Source: Pseudomonadota bacterium
Lineage (GTDB): Bacteria; Pseudomonadota; Gammaproteobacteria; Xanthomonadales; Xanthomonadaceae
Length of the DNA stretch: 64,000 nucleotides
Reading direction: 5' to 3'
Assembly: GCA_023388715.1 (NCBI GenBank)
Contig: JAEWFT010000055.1
Coordinates: forward strand, 1-64,000
The notes below the pieces were generated by a model. That model made no database searches. It was not told where the DNA came from and saw only the letters and a list, made by a program, of their open reading frames with translations. Both the position numbers and the translations under genes were made by a program. Positions within the stretch are counted from its first letter, which is position 1, and each line of letters begins with the position of its first letter. This document shows, in pieces, positions 1 through 8,096 of this stretch.

Positions 1-427
1 TGAGCACCTCGGCCGCGGCCTTGCCCTCGGGGAACGGCAGCGGATCCTCCACGATCATCGTGCGCCGCAGCGGCACCGAGAACAGCACGCCCAGCAGGCC
101 GCCCAGGCCCGCGATCGCGAGCACCCACGAATAGCGGAAGTCGTCCCAATAGCCGAGGATCACCAGCGCCGGGATAGTGAAGATCACGCCCGCCGCGATC
201 GAGGAGCCGGCCGAAGCGCCGGTCTGCACGATGTTGTTCTCGAGGATGGTGCCGCCGCCGAGCAGGCGCAGCACCCCCATCGACACGACCGCCGCCGGGA
301 TCGCGGTGGCGATGGTCATGCCGGCGAACAGCCCGAGGTAGGCGTTGGCGGCGGACAGGATCACCGCCAGCACGATCGCCAGCACAACGGCACGGAAGGT
401 GAGTTGCGGAGTGCCGCGCTCAGCCAC
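1..427 (-). CDS. OPT-family oligopeptide transporter, N-terminal part (cut by window edge)
   Basis: Only the first 142 codons are present; the frame is open to the window edge. The start is taken as GTG at 427, preceded by AGGGGA about 7 bases upstream. The protein reads as hydrophobic segments with ANAYLGLFAGMTIATAIPAAV and then ILENNIVQTGASAGSSIAAG, both typical of the OPT (oligopeptide transporter, TIGR00733-like) family, which usually has well over 600 residues and many membrane helices. The role would be proton-coupled uptake of short peptides, or of metal-chelate complexes, across the inner membrane; the substrate cannot be told from this piece. It is divergent from the M13 peptidase gene. 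Confidence 0.85.
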   Translation of the reverse strand, partial: MAERGTPQLTFRAVVLAIVLAVILSAANAYLGLFAGMTIATAIPAAVVSMGVLRLLGGGTILENNIVQTGASAGSSIAAGVIFTIPALVILGYWDDFRYSWVLAIAGLGGLLGVLFSVPLRRTMIVEDPLPFPEGKAAAEVL

Positions 428-570
428 AGGACGTCCCCTCGAAGTCGACGGAACAACCTATCGGCTCGCCGTGCCCAAGTCCAGCCGCTGCCGGCGGGCG
501 TGCCCACCGTGGCCTGAATGCGCGTCGTGCTGAACGCAGCGCCTGCGTGCGCCATGGCCGCCCGCGGCGC

Positions 571-579
571 TGCTATACA
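571..579 (+). promoter_or_regulatory. Extended -10 promoter element for the M13 peptidase gene
   Basis: TGCTATACA matches an extended -10 (TGnTATAAT) and lies 38 bases before the ATG at 617. No good -35 is visible upstream, which fits an extended -10 promoter. Inferred from sequence only. Confidence 0.4.
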
Positions 580-616
580 CTTCGGCCCGACTTCTTCGCA
601 CGAGAGATTCCGCCGA

Positions 617-2632
617 ATGCCCAGCCTGCGCCCGCTTGCCATTGCCCTGGCCGTTGCCCTCGCCGCCGCGGCCGCCGCGCCCGATGCCAGCGCGCAGAAG
701 AAGAAGGCGCCTGCGCGCAAGGCTCCGGCGGTCAGCGCCGAGTGCACCGATTTCTATGCCGCGGCCAACAGCGGCTGGCTGGCCGCCAATCCGGCGCCGA
801 CCAGTGGCGCGGTGTCCGCGCTGGGCCAGCTCACCGCGCGGGCCCACCAGCAGCAGCGTGAACTCCTGGACGCGGCGATGCAGTCGCCGCAGAACAACGT
901 GCAGAAGCTGCTGGGCGATTTCTGGGCAAGCGGCCTCGACGAGGCGGCGGTCGAGCGCGACGGCGCCAACCCGGTGGCGCCGCTGCTCAAGCGCATCGAC
1001 GGCATCCGCCGCACCGGCGACGTGGCGCCGGCGATCGCCGCGCTGCACCAGGTCGGCATCCCGGTGGTGTTCAACTTCCGCGCCGACATCGACCTGCGCG
1101 AACCGGGCCGCCACCTCGGCTACTTCACCCAAGGCGGGCTCGGGTTGCCTGACCCGGCCTACTACACCCGCAGCGACGCCGACACCCAGGCACTGATGAC
1201 GCGCTACACCGAGTACGTGCACCGCATCCTGGCGCTGGCCGGCGTGCCGGAAAAGGATCGCGCGCAGCAGGCCGGGATGGTGCTGGACACCGAGCGGCGG
1301 ATCGCCGCGCTCGCCCGCCCGCTGGTGGAACTGCGCGATCCGCGCCGCAACTTCGCGCCGGTCGCCACCGCCGGCCTCGGCAAGCAGTACAAGGCGCTGC
1401 AGCTGGAGGAGTTCCTCAAGGCGCAGGGCGTGCGCGACGACGCCGTCTCGATCGCCAACCCGGAGATGTTCGCGCAGCTCGACGCGCTGGTGCGCAGCCT
1501 GCGCCCCGCGCAATGGCAAGCCTACCTACGCTGGCGCGTCGGTGACGCGATGGCGCCCTACCTCAGCAAGCCTTGGCGCGACGCCGCATTCGCCTTCCGC
1601 GGCCAGGTGCTGCTGGGCCAGCAGGCGCCGGCGCCGCGCTGGCAGCAGGTGCTCGATGCGATCAACCTCGCCGCCGGGCCGATGCTGGGCCGCGAGTACG
1701 CCGCCCGCCACCTGCCCGATGCCAATCGCCAGCAGGCCGAGCGCATCGCACAGCAGGTCAAGGCCGCGATGGCCGCCGAGCTCACGCGCGGCACCTGGCT
1801 GGGGACCGCCGCGAAGGCCGAGGCCCTGCGCAAGCTGGAGCGGCTGGAGATCGAAGTCGGGGTTCCGCGCCGCGACCTGGACTACACGCTGCAGCCGATG
1901 GGCCGCGGCAGCTTCGGCGGCAACATGCTGATCGCCTCCACCTGGCGGCACGGCCAGGAGATGGCGCGGATCGGCCGCCACAACGCCGAGCGCCGCTGGA
2001 ACGTGCTGCCGCAGGAACCGGCGTTGGCCTACGACCTCGCGCTGAATCGCCTGATCATCACCGCCGCCATGCTGCAGCCGCCGGTGCTGGATGCCGGCAT
2101 GCCGCTGGCCGCGCAGTACGGCGCGCTGGGCGGGCTGGTCGGGCATGAACTCAGCCACGCGGTCGACATGCGCGGCCGGATGGTGGATGCCGGCGGCGAG
2201 CTCAAGGACTGGTGGACCAGCAGCGAGGCCGCCGCATGGGACGGCAATGCGCAGAAGGTCGTCGCGCTGCTCGACAGCCTGCCCTACCCGCAGCTGTCGG
2301 GGGTGAAGCTCGACGGGCGCCTGACCCGCGATGAGAGCATCGCCGACCTGGCCGGCGTGGAGCTGGCCCGCGCCGCGATGCTGGCGGCGGTTCCGCAGGG
2401 CGGGGTCGAGGCCGACAAGGCCTTCTACGCGGGCTGGGCCGGGCTGTGGGCGCAGCAGCTCACGGCCGACGAAGCGCAGCGCCGCTCGCTGCAGGACGTG
2501 CGCGCGCCCGGCCAGTGGCGGGCGAACGCGCCGCTCACCCAGCAGCCGGCGTTCGGGGCGGCGTATGGGTGCAAGCAGGGCACGCCGATGCAGCCGCGCA
2601 AGCCGGATGAGTTGATCCGCATCTTCCCCTGA
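617..2632 (+). CDS. M13 family (neprilysin-like) zinc metallopeptidase, exported
   Basis: A 671-residue protein with an N-terminal signal peptide (about residues 1-27, long Ala/Leu core ending ASAQ), so the start is ATG 617 rather than in-frame codons further upstream. The M13 peptidase domain has the zinc site HELSH at 510-514 and the second motif ESIAD at 573-577 (third zinc ligand plus Asp). It would cleave peptides in the periplasm or outside the cell. Oddities: the substrate-anchoring N-A-Y motif common in the family is not recognisable before LQPPVLD, and the usual C-terminal Cys-x-Val/Arg-Trp end is replaced by a tail ending IRIFP. Catalytic ligands look intact, so activity is likely but specificity may differ. 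Confidence 0.88.
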   Translation: MPSLRPLAIALAVALAAAAAAPDASAQKKKAPARKAPAVSAECTDFYAAANSGWLAANPAPTSGAVSALGQLTARAHQQQRELLDAAMQSPQNNVQKLLGDFWASGLDEAAVERDGANPVAPLLKRIDGIRRTGDVAPAIAALHQVGIPVVFNFRADIDLREPGRHLGYFTQGGLGLPDPAYYTRSDADTQALMTRYTEYVHRILALAGVPEKDRAQQAGMVLDTERRIAALARPLVELRDPRRNFAPVATAGLGKQYKALQLEEFLKAQGVRDDAVSIANPEMFAQLDALVRSLRPAQWQAYLRWRVGDAMAPYLSKPWRDAAFAFRGQVLLGQQAPAPRWQQVLDAINLAAGPMLGREYAARHLPDANRQQAERIAQQVKAAMAAELTRGTWLGTAAKAEALRKLERLEIEVGVPRRDLDYTLQPMGRGSFGGNMLIASTWRHGQEMARIGRHNAERRWNVLPQEPALAYDLALNRLIITAAMLQPPVLDAGMPLAAQYGALGGLVGHELSHAVDMRGRMVDAGGELKDWWTSSEAAAWDGNAQKVVALLDSLPYPQLSGVKLDGRLTRDESIADLAGVELARAAMLAAVPQGGVEADKAFYAGWAGLWAQQLTADEAQRRSLQDVRAPGQWRANAPLTQQPAFGAAYGCKQGTPMQPRKPDELIRIFP

Positions 2633-2647
2633 CCAACCGCGTGATCC

Positions 2648-2674
2648 GCGCCCGGGCGTTGATTTCCCGGGCGC
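2648..2674. terminator. Hairpin between convergent M13 peptidase and rhomboid genes
   Basis: Nine-base arms GCGCCCGGG (2648-2656) and CCCGGGCGC (2666-2674) enclose a nine-base loop, between stops at 2632 (+) and 2678 (-). There is no clear T-run, so it is a possible bidirectional terminator rather than a firm one. Confidence 0.35.
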
Positions 2675-2677
2675 TGC

Positions 2678-3325
2678 TCAGCGCACGATGCGCGGTCGCG
2701 GGCGCCCGCCCGAGCGCCAGTGGCGGATCAGCAGCCAGCCGAACAGCATCCCGCCCAGGTGGGCGAAGTGCGCCACCCCGGGCTGCAGGCCGGTCACGCC
2801 CACCATCAGTTCGAACAGGCCATAGACGATGACCAGGGTGCGCGCCTTCATCGGCACCGGCGGGAACAGCAGCATCACCCGCTGGTTAGGGAACAGCATC
2901 CCGTAGGCCAGCAGCAGCCCGAACACGCCGCCCGAGGCGCCGATGGTGGGATACGCCGGGGTTCCCTGCGATACCGCCCACCAGCCGACCAGCAGCTGGC
3001 ACAGCGCCGCCCCCACCACGCACACGACGTAGTAGGTGAGGAAACGCTTCTCGCCCCAGGTGTATTCCAGCGGCGCGCCGAACATCACCAGCGCCAGCAT
3101 GTTGAAGGCCAGGTGCATCAGCCCGCCGTGCAGGAAGCCGTAGGTCAGTACCTGCCAGGGCATGAACGAGGTGGCTTCGGCGGCGCCCGGCGCATAGACG
3201 CCCTCCCCGATCGGCCACAGCATCAGTGCCGACAGCGTGGCGTTGCCCAGCACGAACTGCAGGCCAAAGCCCACGATGTTGGCGATCAGCAGCAGCTTGG
3301 TGACGCGGGGGAGGTTCTGCAGCAT
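2678..3325 (-). CDS. Rhomboid-family intramembrane serine protease
   Basis: A 215-residue polytopic membrane protein. Rhomboid signatures are present in order: HGGLMHLAFN (His71 and Asn75, the HxxxN that helps form the oxyanion hole), GASGGVFG with the nucleophile at about Ser131, and HFAHLGGMLFG with the catalytic His at about 189. It would cut transmembrane substrates within the inner membrane. ATG 3325 (MLQNLPRVTKLL) was chosen because the upstream in-frame stretch is Arg-rich and overlaps the end of the next gene; no strong ribosome site is seen. It lies downstream of the ATL gene on the same strand, with 31 bases between them. Confidence 0.9.
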   Translation of the reverse strand: MLQNLPRVTKLLLIANIVGFGLQFVLGNATLSALMLWPIGEGVYAPGAAEATSFMPWQVLTYGFLHGGLMHLAFNMLALVMFGAPLEYTWGEKRFLTYYVVCVVGAALCQLLVGWWAVSQGTPAYPTIGASGGVFGLLLAYGMLFPNQRVMLLFPPVPMKARTLVIVYGLFELMVGVTGLQPGVAHFAHLGGMLFGWLLIRHWRSGGRPRPRIVR

Positions 3326-3356
3326 CCGTGCGCGGGTCCGGTTTCGTTGCAGCGCA

Positions 3357-3710
3357 TCATAGCCCGCCCGGCGGACCCCAGAGCGCCGCGTCCATCCCCT
3401 CCTCCGCCGGCGGCAGCCGCACCCGGCCATCGCGCACCTCCACCCCTTCCGCGCGCAGGCGGCGGGCCTGTTCCAGGTAGCCGGCGCTGTCCTTGGGCAT
3501 GGCGATCCGCCCGTCCGCCCGCAGCACCCGGTGCCAAGGCAGGCGCGGGTCCTCGTTCTGGCCCAGCACCCGTGCCACCAGCCGCGCGCGACCGGGCAGC
3601 CCGGCGCGGCGGGCGATGCCGCCGTAGCTGCAGACCTGCCCGGCTGGCAGGGCGCGCACGGCGGACAGGATGCGGTCGGCGGCGGTGGGTTCCGGCATCC
3701 GGGTTAGCAT
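3357..3710 (-). CDS. MGMT-like alkyltransferase-like protein (ATL), no active-site Cys
   Basis: A 117-residue protein with the O6-alkylguanine-DNA alkyltransferase C-terminal fold: winged-helix region around CSYGGIARRAGLPGRARLV and a catalytic-loop equivalent LPWHRV. In true methyltransferases this loop is PCHR; here Trp59 replaces the acceptor Cys, as in E. coli YbaZ/Atl1. Such proteins bind O6-alkylguanine without repairing it and hand the lesion to nucleotide excision repair. ATG 3710 sits 6 bases after GGGGGA; ATG 3716 and ATG 3698 are alternatives. It is divergent from the unknown gene at 3741 with only 30 bases between starts. Confidence 0.85.
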   Translation of the reverse strand: MLTRMPEPTAADRILSAVRALPAGQVCSYGGIARRAGLPGRARLVARVLGQNEDPRLPWHRVLRADGRIAMPKDSAGYLEQARRLRAEGVEVRDGRVRLPPAEEGMDAALWGPPGGL

Positions 3711-3740
3711 AGCCATTCCCCCGCAGGTACCGGTCCCGCC

Positions 3741-4151
3741 ATGGACAACTTCGAGCAGATCCGCAGCCACCTGGTCTCGGCCGGCTACAAGATGACCCTG
3801 CAGGACGCGTTCGTGGCCTGCGTCGAGCTGTCGCTGTCGAAGGGCAAGCGCCACCAGGCGATCTTCCTGTCGGAGCTGCAGGACGAGTCCGGCCGCCCCT
3901 ACCTGCGGGTCAGCACCGCGGTCGCGCCGACCACCGGCATCGATGCCCGCCGCGCGCTGGCCTTCAACTGGGAAAGCCGGGTCGGTTACCTGGCGGTCGG
4001 CGAGCTGGACGGCGTGCCCTACCTGCAGCTGTGCGAGAACCGCCCGTACGACTGCCTGGACGCCGCGGAGGTTGACCGCCTGGTGCTGGAGATCGGCGGC
4101 CTCGGCGACGAGATGGAACGCCGCATCTCCGCGGGCGGCGACCTGCTCTGA
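3741..4151 (+). CDS. Conserved-looking protein of unknown function, 136 aa
   Basis: A soluble, acidic protein with no signal peptide or membrane segment. It begins MDNFEQIRSHLVSAGYKM and has alternating hydrophobic strands in the middle (HQAIFLSELQ, YLAVGELDGVPYLQLCEN). The short alpha/beta layout with a long N-terminal helix loosely recalls secretion-chaperone or YbjN-like folds, but no family motif is clear and I assign no function. The gene is divergent from the ATL gene and convergent with pit. Codon usage is like the neighbours. Confidence 0.7.
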   Translation: MDNFEQIRSHLVSAGYKMTLQDAFVACVELSLSKGKRHQAIFLSELQDESGRPYLRVSTAVAPTTGIDARRALAFNWESRVGYLAVGELDGVPYLQLCENRPYDCLDAAEVDRLVLEIGGLGDEMERRISAGGDLL

Positions 4152-4170
4152 AGCGCCGCCGGGGCCGGGC

Positions 4171-5298
4171 TCAGACCCAGCCCAGGCCGTGCAGCACGCG
4201 GAACAGGCCGTAGGCGATCCCCCCCGACATCGGGATGGTGAGGATCCACGCCCAGATCATCTTGTGCACCACGCCCCACTTGATCGCGTTCAGGCGCTTG
4301 GCGGTGCCCACGCCCATGATCGCCGACGAGATGTTGTGGGTGGTAGACACCGGGATGCCCAGCGACGATGCCGCCAGGATCACCGAGGCCGCGCTGGTTT
4401 CCGCCGCGAAGCCGTGGATCGGGTGCAGCTTGACCAGCTTGTGGCCCAGCGTCTTGACGATCCGCCAGCCACCGGCGGCGGTGCCGGCCGCCATCACCAG
4501 CGCGCAGGTGACCTTGATCCAGGTGTCGATGTCGCCATCCGCAAGCGCGCCCGGCGAGGGATGCAGGAAGCCGAGCCAGCCCGGCAGGTTGTCGAGGGTG
4601 CCGACCGACTGCGCGCTCACCAGCGTCAGCGCGACGATGCCCATGGTCTTCTGCGCATCGTTCATGCCGTGCGCGAACCCCATCCCCGCGGCACTGACGA
4701 TCTGCGCCTTGCCGAACAGGCCGTTGACCCAGCGCGGCCGCGCCAGCCGTGCCAGCCAGCCGCCCGCGCGCGCCATCATCGAGATGACGAAGAACAGCAC
4801 GCCCATCATCAGGAAGCCGGCCAGGAAACCCAGCACCGGCGAGGAGACCATCGGCACGATCACCTTCCACAGCACGCCCGCGCTCTGGTAGACCGGCTCC
4901 TTGGGCTGCGACCAGATGATCGCGCCGAAGTCGTTGTTGGCCGCGGCCAGCGCGGCGCCGATCAGCCCGCCGATCAGCGCGTGCGAGGACGAGGAAGGCA
5001 GCCCGAACCACCAGGTGATAAGGTTCCAGGTGATGCCGCCCAGCAGCGCGCACAGGATCAGCTGCGAGCCGACCTCGACCACGCCGGCGTCGATCAGCCC
5101 GGAGGAAATCGTCTTCGCCACCGCGGTGCCGGCCAGCGCGCCGATCAGGTTCATCGAGGCGGCCAGGCCCACCGCCTGCATCGGCGAGAGGACCTTGGTC
5201 GCCACCACGGTCGCGATCGAGTTGGCGGTGTCGTGGAAGCCGTTGATGTACTCGAAGATCAACGCGACCAGCACGACGGTCAGCACCAGGGTCAGCAT
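4171..5298 (-). CDS. pit: Low-affinity inorganic phosphate transporter, Pit family
   Basis: A 375-residue membrane protein of the PiT family (TC 2.A.20). The inverted-repeat signatures are visible: GFHDTANSIATVVATKV near residues 20-36 and PVSTTHNISSAIMGVGTAKR near the C-terminus. It imports phosphate, probably as a metal-phosphate complex, with protons. It is preceded on the same strand by the DUF47 gene with a 10-base gap (GAGG in front of ATG 5298), the usual accessory-transporter pair, and both probably share the promoter near 5970. Confidence 0.93.
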   Translation of the reverse strand: MLTLVLTVVLVALIFEYINGFHDTANSIATVVATKVLSPMQAVGLAASMNLIGALAGTAVAKTISSGLIDAGVVEVGSQLILCALLGGITWNLITWWFGLPSSSSHALIGGLIGAALAAANNDFGAIIWSQPKEPVYQSAGVLWKVIVPMVSSPVLGFLAGFLMMGVLFFVISMMARAGGWLARLARPRWVNGLFGKAQIVSAAGMGFAHGMNDAQKTMGIVALTLVSAQSVGTLDNLPGWLGFLHPSPGALADGDIDTWIKVTCALVMAAGTAAGGWRIVKTLGHKLVKLHPIHGFAAETSAASVILAASSLGIPVSTTHNISSAIMGVGTAKRLNAIKWGVVHKMIWAWILTIPMSGGIAYGLFRVLHGLGWV

Positions 5299-5308
5299 GG
5301 CGGTCGCC

Positions 5309-5935
5309 TCAGGAGTTCTTGAGGACGATTTCGTAGGCGACCACGCCCGCCTCGCGGCAGCGGTCGATCGCCTTTTCCAGGATCTCGAAGAATTCCTTGA
5401 GCAGGAACATCTGCAGCGGCTCCAGCTTGCCGGAGTAGATGTCGCGGTAGAGCTCCAGCATCAGCCGGTCGGCCTCGTTCTCGATCGAGCGCAGGCGGTC
5501 GCTGAGCGCCTTCATCGGCTCCAGCTTCATGTGCCGCAGCTCGCGCACCATCTGCACCACGACCGCCGACGCCTGTTCCAGCATCGCCGCGCGCGGCGCG
5601 AAGTCGATGTGCTCCAGGTGCGCGGTGGCCAGCGAATAGCGATCCGCGAACTTCTCGATCTGCTTGGGGATCTTGTAGAGCGCCGAGCCGAGCGCCTCGA
5701 TATCCTCGCGCTCGATCGGGGTGATGAAACTGTCCACCAACTGCTGGCTGATCTTCTCGGACACCTCGCGCTCGCGCAGGCGCGCCAGCTTGAAGGCATC
5801 CAGCGCGGGCTGGCGGTCGGCGTCGCGCAGCATCCCGTGCAGGGCCTTGGCGCTGTCATGGGCCGCGTCCGCGGCTTCCTCGAGCAAGGTATAGAACTGC
5901 TTGCCCTGGCCGAAGATCGTCTGCAAGGAAAACAT
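5309..5935 (-). CDS. DUF47 / PhoU-like accessory protein of the Pit transporter
   Basis: A 208-residue, almost wholly alpha-helical protein starting MFSLQTIFGQGKQFYTLLEE, matching the DUF47 (TIGR00153, Pit accessory) family, which is a distant relative of PhoU. Acidic motifs such as IENEADRL and the conserved helices (KIPKQIEKFADRYSLA) are as expected for metal-binding PhoU-like bundles. It is thought to modulate the adjacent Pit transporter. The long frame upstream of 5935 is antisense to other genes and is not coding. It is the first gene of a two-gene unit with pit. Confidence 0.92.
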   Translation of the reverse strand: MFSLQTIFGQGKQFYTLLEEAADAAHDSAKALHGMLRDADRQPALDAFKLARLREREVSEKISQQLVDSFITPIEREDIEALGSALYKIPKQIEKFADRYSLATAHLEHIDFAPRAAMLEQASAVVVQMVRELRHMKLEPMKALSDRLRSIENEADRLMLELYRDIYSGKLEPLQMFLLKEFFEILEKAIDRCREAGVVAYEIVLKNS

Positions 5936-5969
5936 GGCGCGCCTGCGTGGTGGGATGGAGCCGCGAATT

Positions 5970-5987
5970 ATGACGGTTCGGTGACAA
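5970..5987 (-). promoter_or_regulatory. Putative Pho box upstream of DUF47-pit
   Basis: Read on the minus strand, TTGTCAC-CGAA-CCGTCAT gives two CTGTCAT-like direct repeats with the 11-base period of PhoB sites, ending 35 bases before the DUF47 ATG. This suggests phosphate-starvation control. One half-site deviates (CCGTCAT), so the call is moderate. Confidence 0.45.
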
Positions 5988-6133
5988 TCGCGCGCGGAGC
6001 GGGCTGCTATGATGCCGCCGCGCCGCGCGCGCCCCCATGGACGACAAACCCCCGCCCTCCGCCATGCCGTGCCCTGCAGCCGCCCTGAACGGGCGCCGGG
6101 CTGACACGCCCGCCCGCGCCGGGGGTGGCTGAC

Positions 6134-7471
6134 GTGGTCGAACTGCTGATCGTGCTGGCGCTGGTGCTGCTCAATGGCTTCTTCGCGATGTCGGAGATGT
6201 CGGTGGTCACCTCGCGCAAGGCGCGCCTGAAGCAGCAGGCCGAGACCAGCCGCGGCGCGCGCAAGGCGCTGGAGCTGGCCGAGCATCCCGAGCGCTTCCT
6301 TTCCACCGTGCAGGTGGGCATCACCCTGATCGGCATCGTCACCGGCTTCTTCGGCGGCGAGGCCTGGGGCACGTCGATCGCCAACCGCCTGCTGTCGGTG
6401 TTCCCGTCGCTGGGCCAGAGCATGCCCTTCTCCGACGGCAGCTATGCCACCGCGCTGGGCATGGTGCTGGCGATCGGACTGATCACCTACCTCACGATCG
6501 TGCTGGGCGAATTGCTGCCCAAGCGCCTGGCGCTGCTGGCGCCGGAACGACTCGCCGCCCATATCGCCCTGCCCATGCACTGGCTGTCCAAGGCGGCGAC
6601 CCCGATGGTGTGGCTGCTCAGCGCTTCGGTCCGCGGCCTGCTGTCGCTGCTGCGGCTCAAGGACAGCCAGGCCGCGCAGGTGACCGAGGAGGAGATCCGC
6701 ATGCTGGTCTTCGAAGGCCACGAAGCCGGCGTCATCGACCTTGACGAACGCAACATGCTCAACCGGGTCATGCGCCTGGGCGATCGCACCGCCAACAGCC
6801 TGATGACCCCGCGCACGAAGATCTTCTGGCTGGACCTGTCGGCCTCGCTGCAGGAGAACCTCGCGGCGATGGAGGAAAGCGCGTACTCGCGCTACCCGGT
6901 CTACCGCCGCGACGACAGCGACGTGGCCGGCGTGCTGGAGGTCAAGACCCTGCTGGACGAGCTGGGCAAGCCGGAACCCGCGCTGTTCAACGACCTGCGC
7001 CCGGCGCTGTTCGTCTCGGAATCGACCCACGCGATGAAGCTGCTGGAGATCCTGCGCGAGGAACAGCAGTCGCTGGCGCTGGTGGTGGACGAGTACGGCG
7101 ACATCCAGGGCCTGGTGACCATCAGCGACGTGATGGATGCGGTGCTGGGCCGGGTACAGACCGGCGTCGAGGGCGAGGACGACGAGGCGCTGGTGGTCGA
7201 GCGCGACGACGGCTCGCTGCTGGTCGACGGCGGGCTGCACGTGGAGGAGCTGCGCGAACTCACCGGCGAGCGCCTTGCCGACGCCGAGGAACACGACTAC
7301 CACACCGCGGCCGGACTCGTGATCCACCACTACGGTCGCATCCCCCACATCGGCGAGCACTTCATGCTCGGGCCGTGGCGGATCGAGGTGGTGGACCTGG
7401 ACGGCCCGCGCATCGACAAGCTGCTGATGCAACGCATGGAGGCGCCGCAGGGCGAGGCCTTGGATGGCTAG
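6134..7471 (+). CDS. CNNM/CBS-domain membrane protein (CorC/HlyC 'hemolysin' family)
   Basis: About 445 residues: an N-terminal CNNM (DUF21) membrane domain (LLIVLALVLLNGFFAMSEMSVV and three further helices to about residue 150), two CBS modules in the middle (around TNSLMTPRTKIFWLDL and VVDEYGDIQGLVTISDVMDA), and a C-terminal CorC/HlyC transporter-associated domain. Family members are linked to Mg2+/Co2+ efflux or membrane integrity; the name hemolysin is historical. Start GTG 6134 has GGGGGTGG 5 bases upstream and gives the usual family N-terminus; GTG 6125 is an alternative. The 3' end overlaps the ExoD gene by 8 bases. Confidence 0.88.
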   Translation: MVELLIVLALVLLNGFFAMSEMSVVTSRKARLKQQAETSRGARKALELAEHPERFLSTVQVGITLIGIVTGFFGGEAWGTSIANRLLSVFPSLGQSMPFSDGSYATALGMVLAIGLITYLTIVLGELLPKRLALLAPERLAAHIALPMHWLSKAATPMVWLLSASVRGLLSLLRLKDSQAAQVTEEEIRMLVFEGHEAGVIDLDERNMLNRVMRLGDRTANSLMTPRTKIFWLDLSASLQENLAAMEESAYSRYPVYRRDDSDVAGVLEVKTLLDELGKPEPALFNDLRPALFVSESTHAMKLLEILREEQQSLALVVDEYGDIQGLVTISDVMDAVLGRVQTGVEGEDDEALVVERDDGSLLVDGGLHVEELRELTGERLADAEEHDYHTAAGLVIHHYGRIPHIGEHFMLGPWRIEVVDLDGPRIDKLLMQRMEAPQGEALDG

Positions 7472-8090
7472 GCGGGAACGCAGGCACGAAGCGGGCACCC
7501 GCCAGATCCTCGATGACCTCCTGGATGGCGACCGCGAGCAGGACCTGCGCTTCGAGGACCTGCTGTCCGGGCTGGGTCGGCGCGCGTTCGGGATGATGCT
7601 GTTCGTGGTGGCGCTGCCCGCCTTCATCCCGGTACCGGGGCTTGCCGGCGCGATCAGCGGCCCGCTGTGCGCGCTGGTGGGCCTGCAGCTGCTGTTCGGC
7701 CTGCGCCGTCCCTGGCTGCCGCGCTTCCTCGCCCACCGCGGGCCGAAGCGGCGCACCGTCGAGGTGTTCGACAACATGTCCTCGCGCTGGCTGGCGCGGC
7801 TGGAGAAGCTGGTGCGCCCGCGCCAGACCTGGGTGCTGGACCATCGCGTGTCCGCGATGTTCACCGGCCTGCTGCTGGCCCTGCTGGGCCTGCTGCTGGC
7901 GCTGCCGATCCCCTTCACCAACTACGTGTTCGGCGCGCTCATGATGCTGTTCGCGTTCGCGCTGCTGGAGCGCGACGGCCTGCTGATGCTGCTGTGCTGG
8001 GTGGGCGGGATCGCGCTGATCGTGGTGTTCGGCGTGCTCAGCGGCTCGCTGGCCACGGTCGCCGGCGACTGGATCGGCCGGGTGTTCTGA
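7464..8090 (+). CDS. ExoD-family membrane protein
   Basis: A 208-residue protein matching the ExoD family (named for a Rhizobium exopolysaccharide gene). A basic soluble N-terminus (RRERRHEAGTRQILDDLL) is followed by the family core FGMMLFVVALPAFIPVPGLAGAISGP and several C-terminal membrane helices. The biochemical role of ExoD is unknown; in rhizobia, loss affects exopolysaccharide and alkali tolerance. It starts inside the end of the CBS-protein gene, so the two are probably co-translated. It converges on trmJ with 6 bases between stops. Confidence 0.85.
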   Translation: MARRERRHEAGTRQILDDLLDGDREQDLRFEDLLSGLGRRAFGMMLFVVALPAFIPVPGLAGAISGPLCALVGLQLLFGLRRPWLPRFLAHRGPKRRTVEVFDNMSSRWLARLEKLVRPRQTWVLDHRVSAMFTGLLLALLGLLLALPIPFTNYVFGALMMLFAFALLERDGLLMLLCWVGGIALIVVFGVLSGSLATVAGDWIGRVF

Positions 8091-8096
8091 CCCGGG

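Noticed and set aside
5309..7921. Very long open frame on the minus strand running upstream of the DUF47 gene and antisense to the CBS-domain gene
   Set aside because: High GC removes stop codons in antisense frames. Only the 208-residue DUF47 part matches a family; the rest is His/Gln/Arg-rich with no domain and lies opposite a clear gene.
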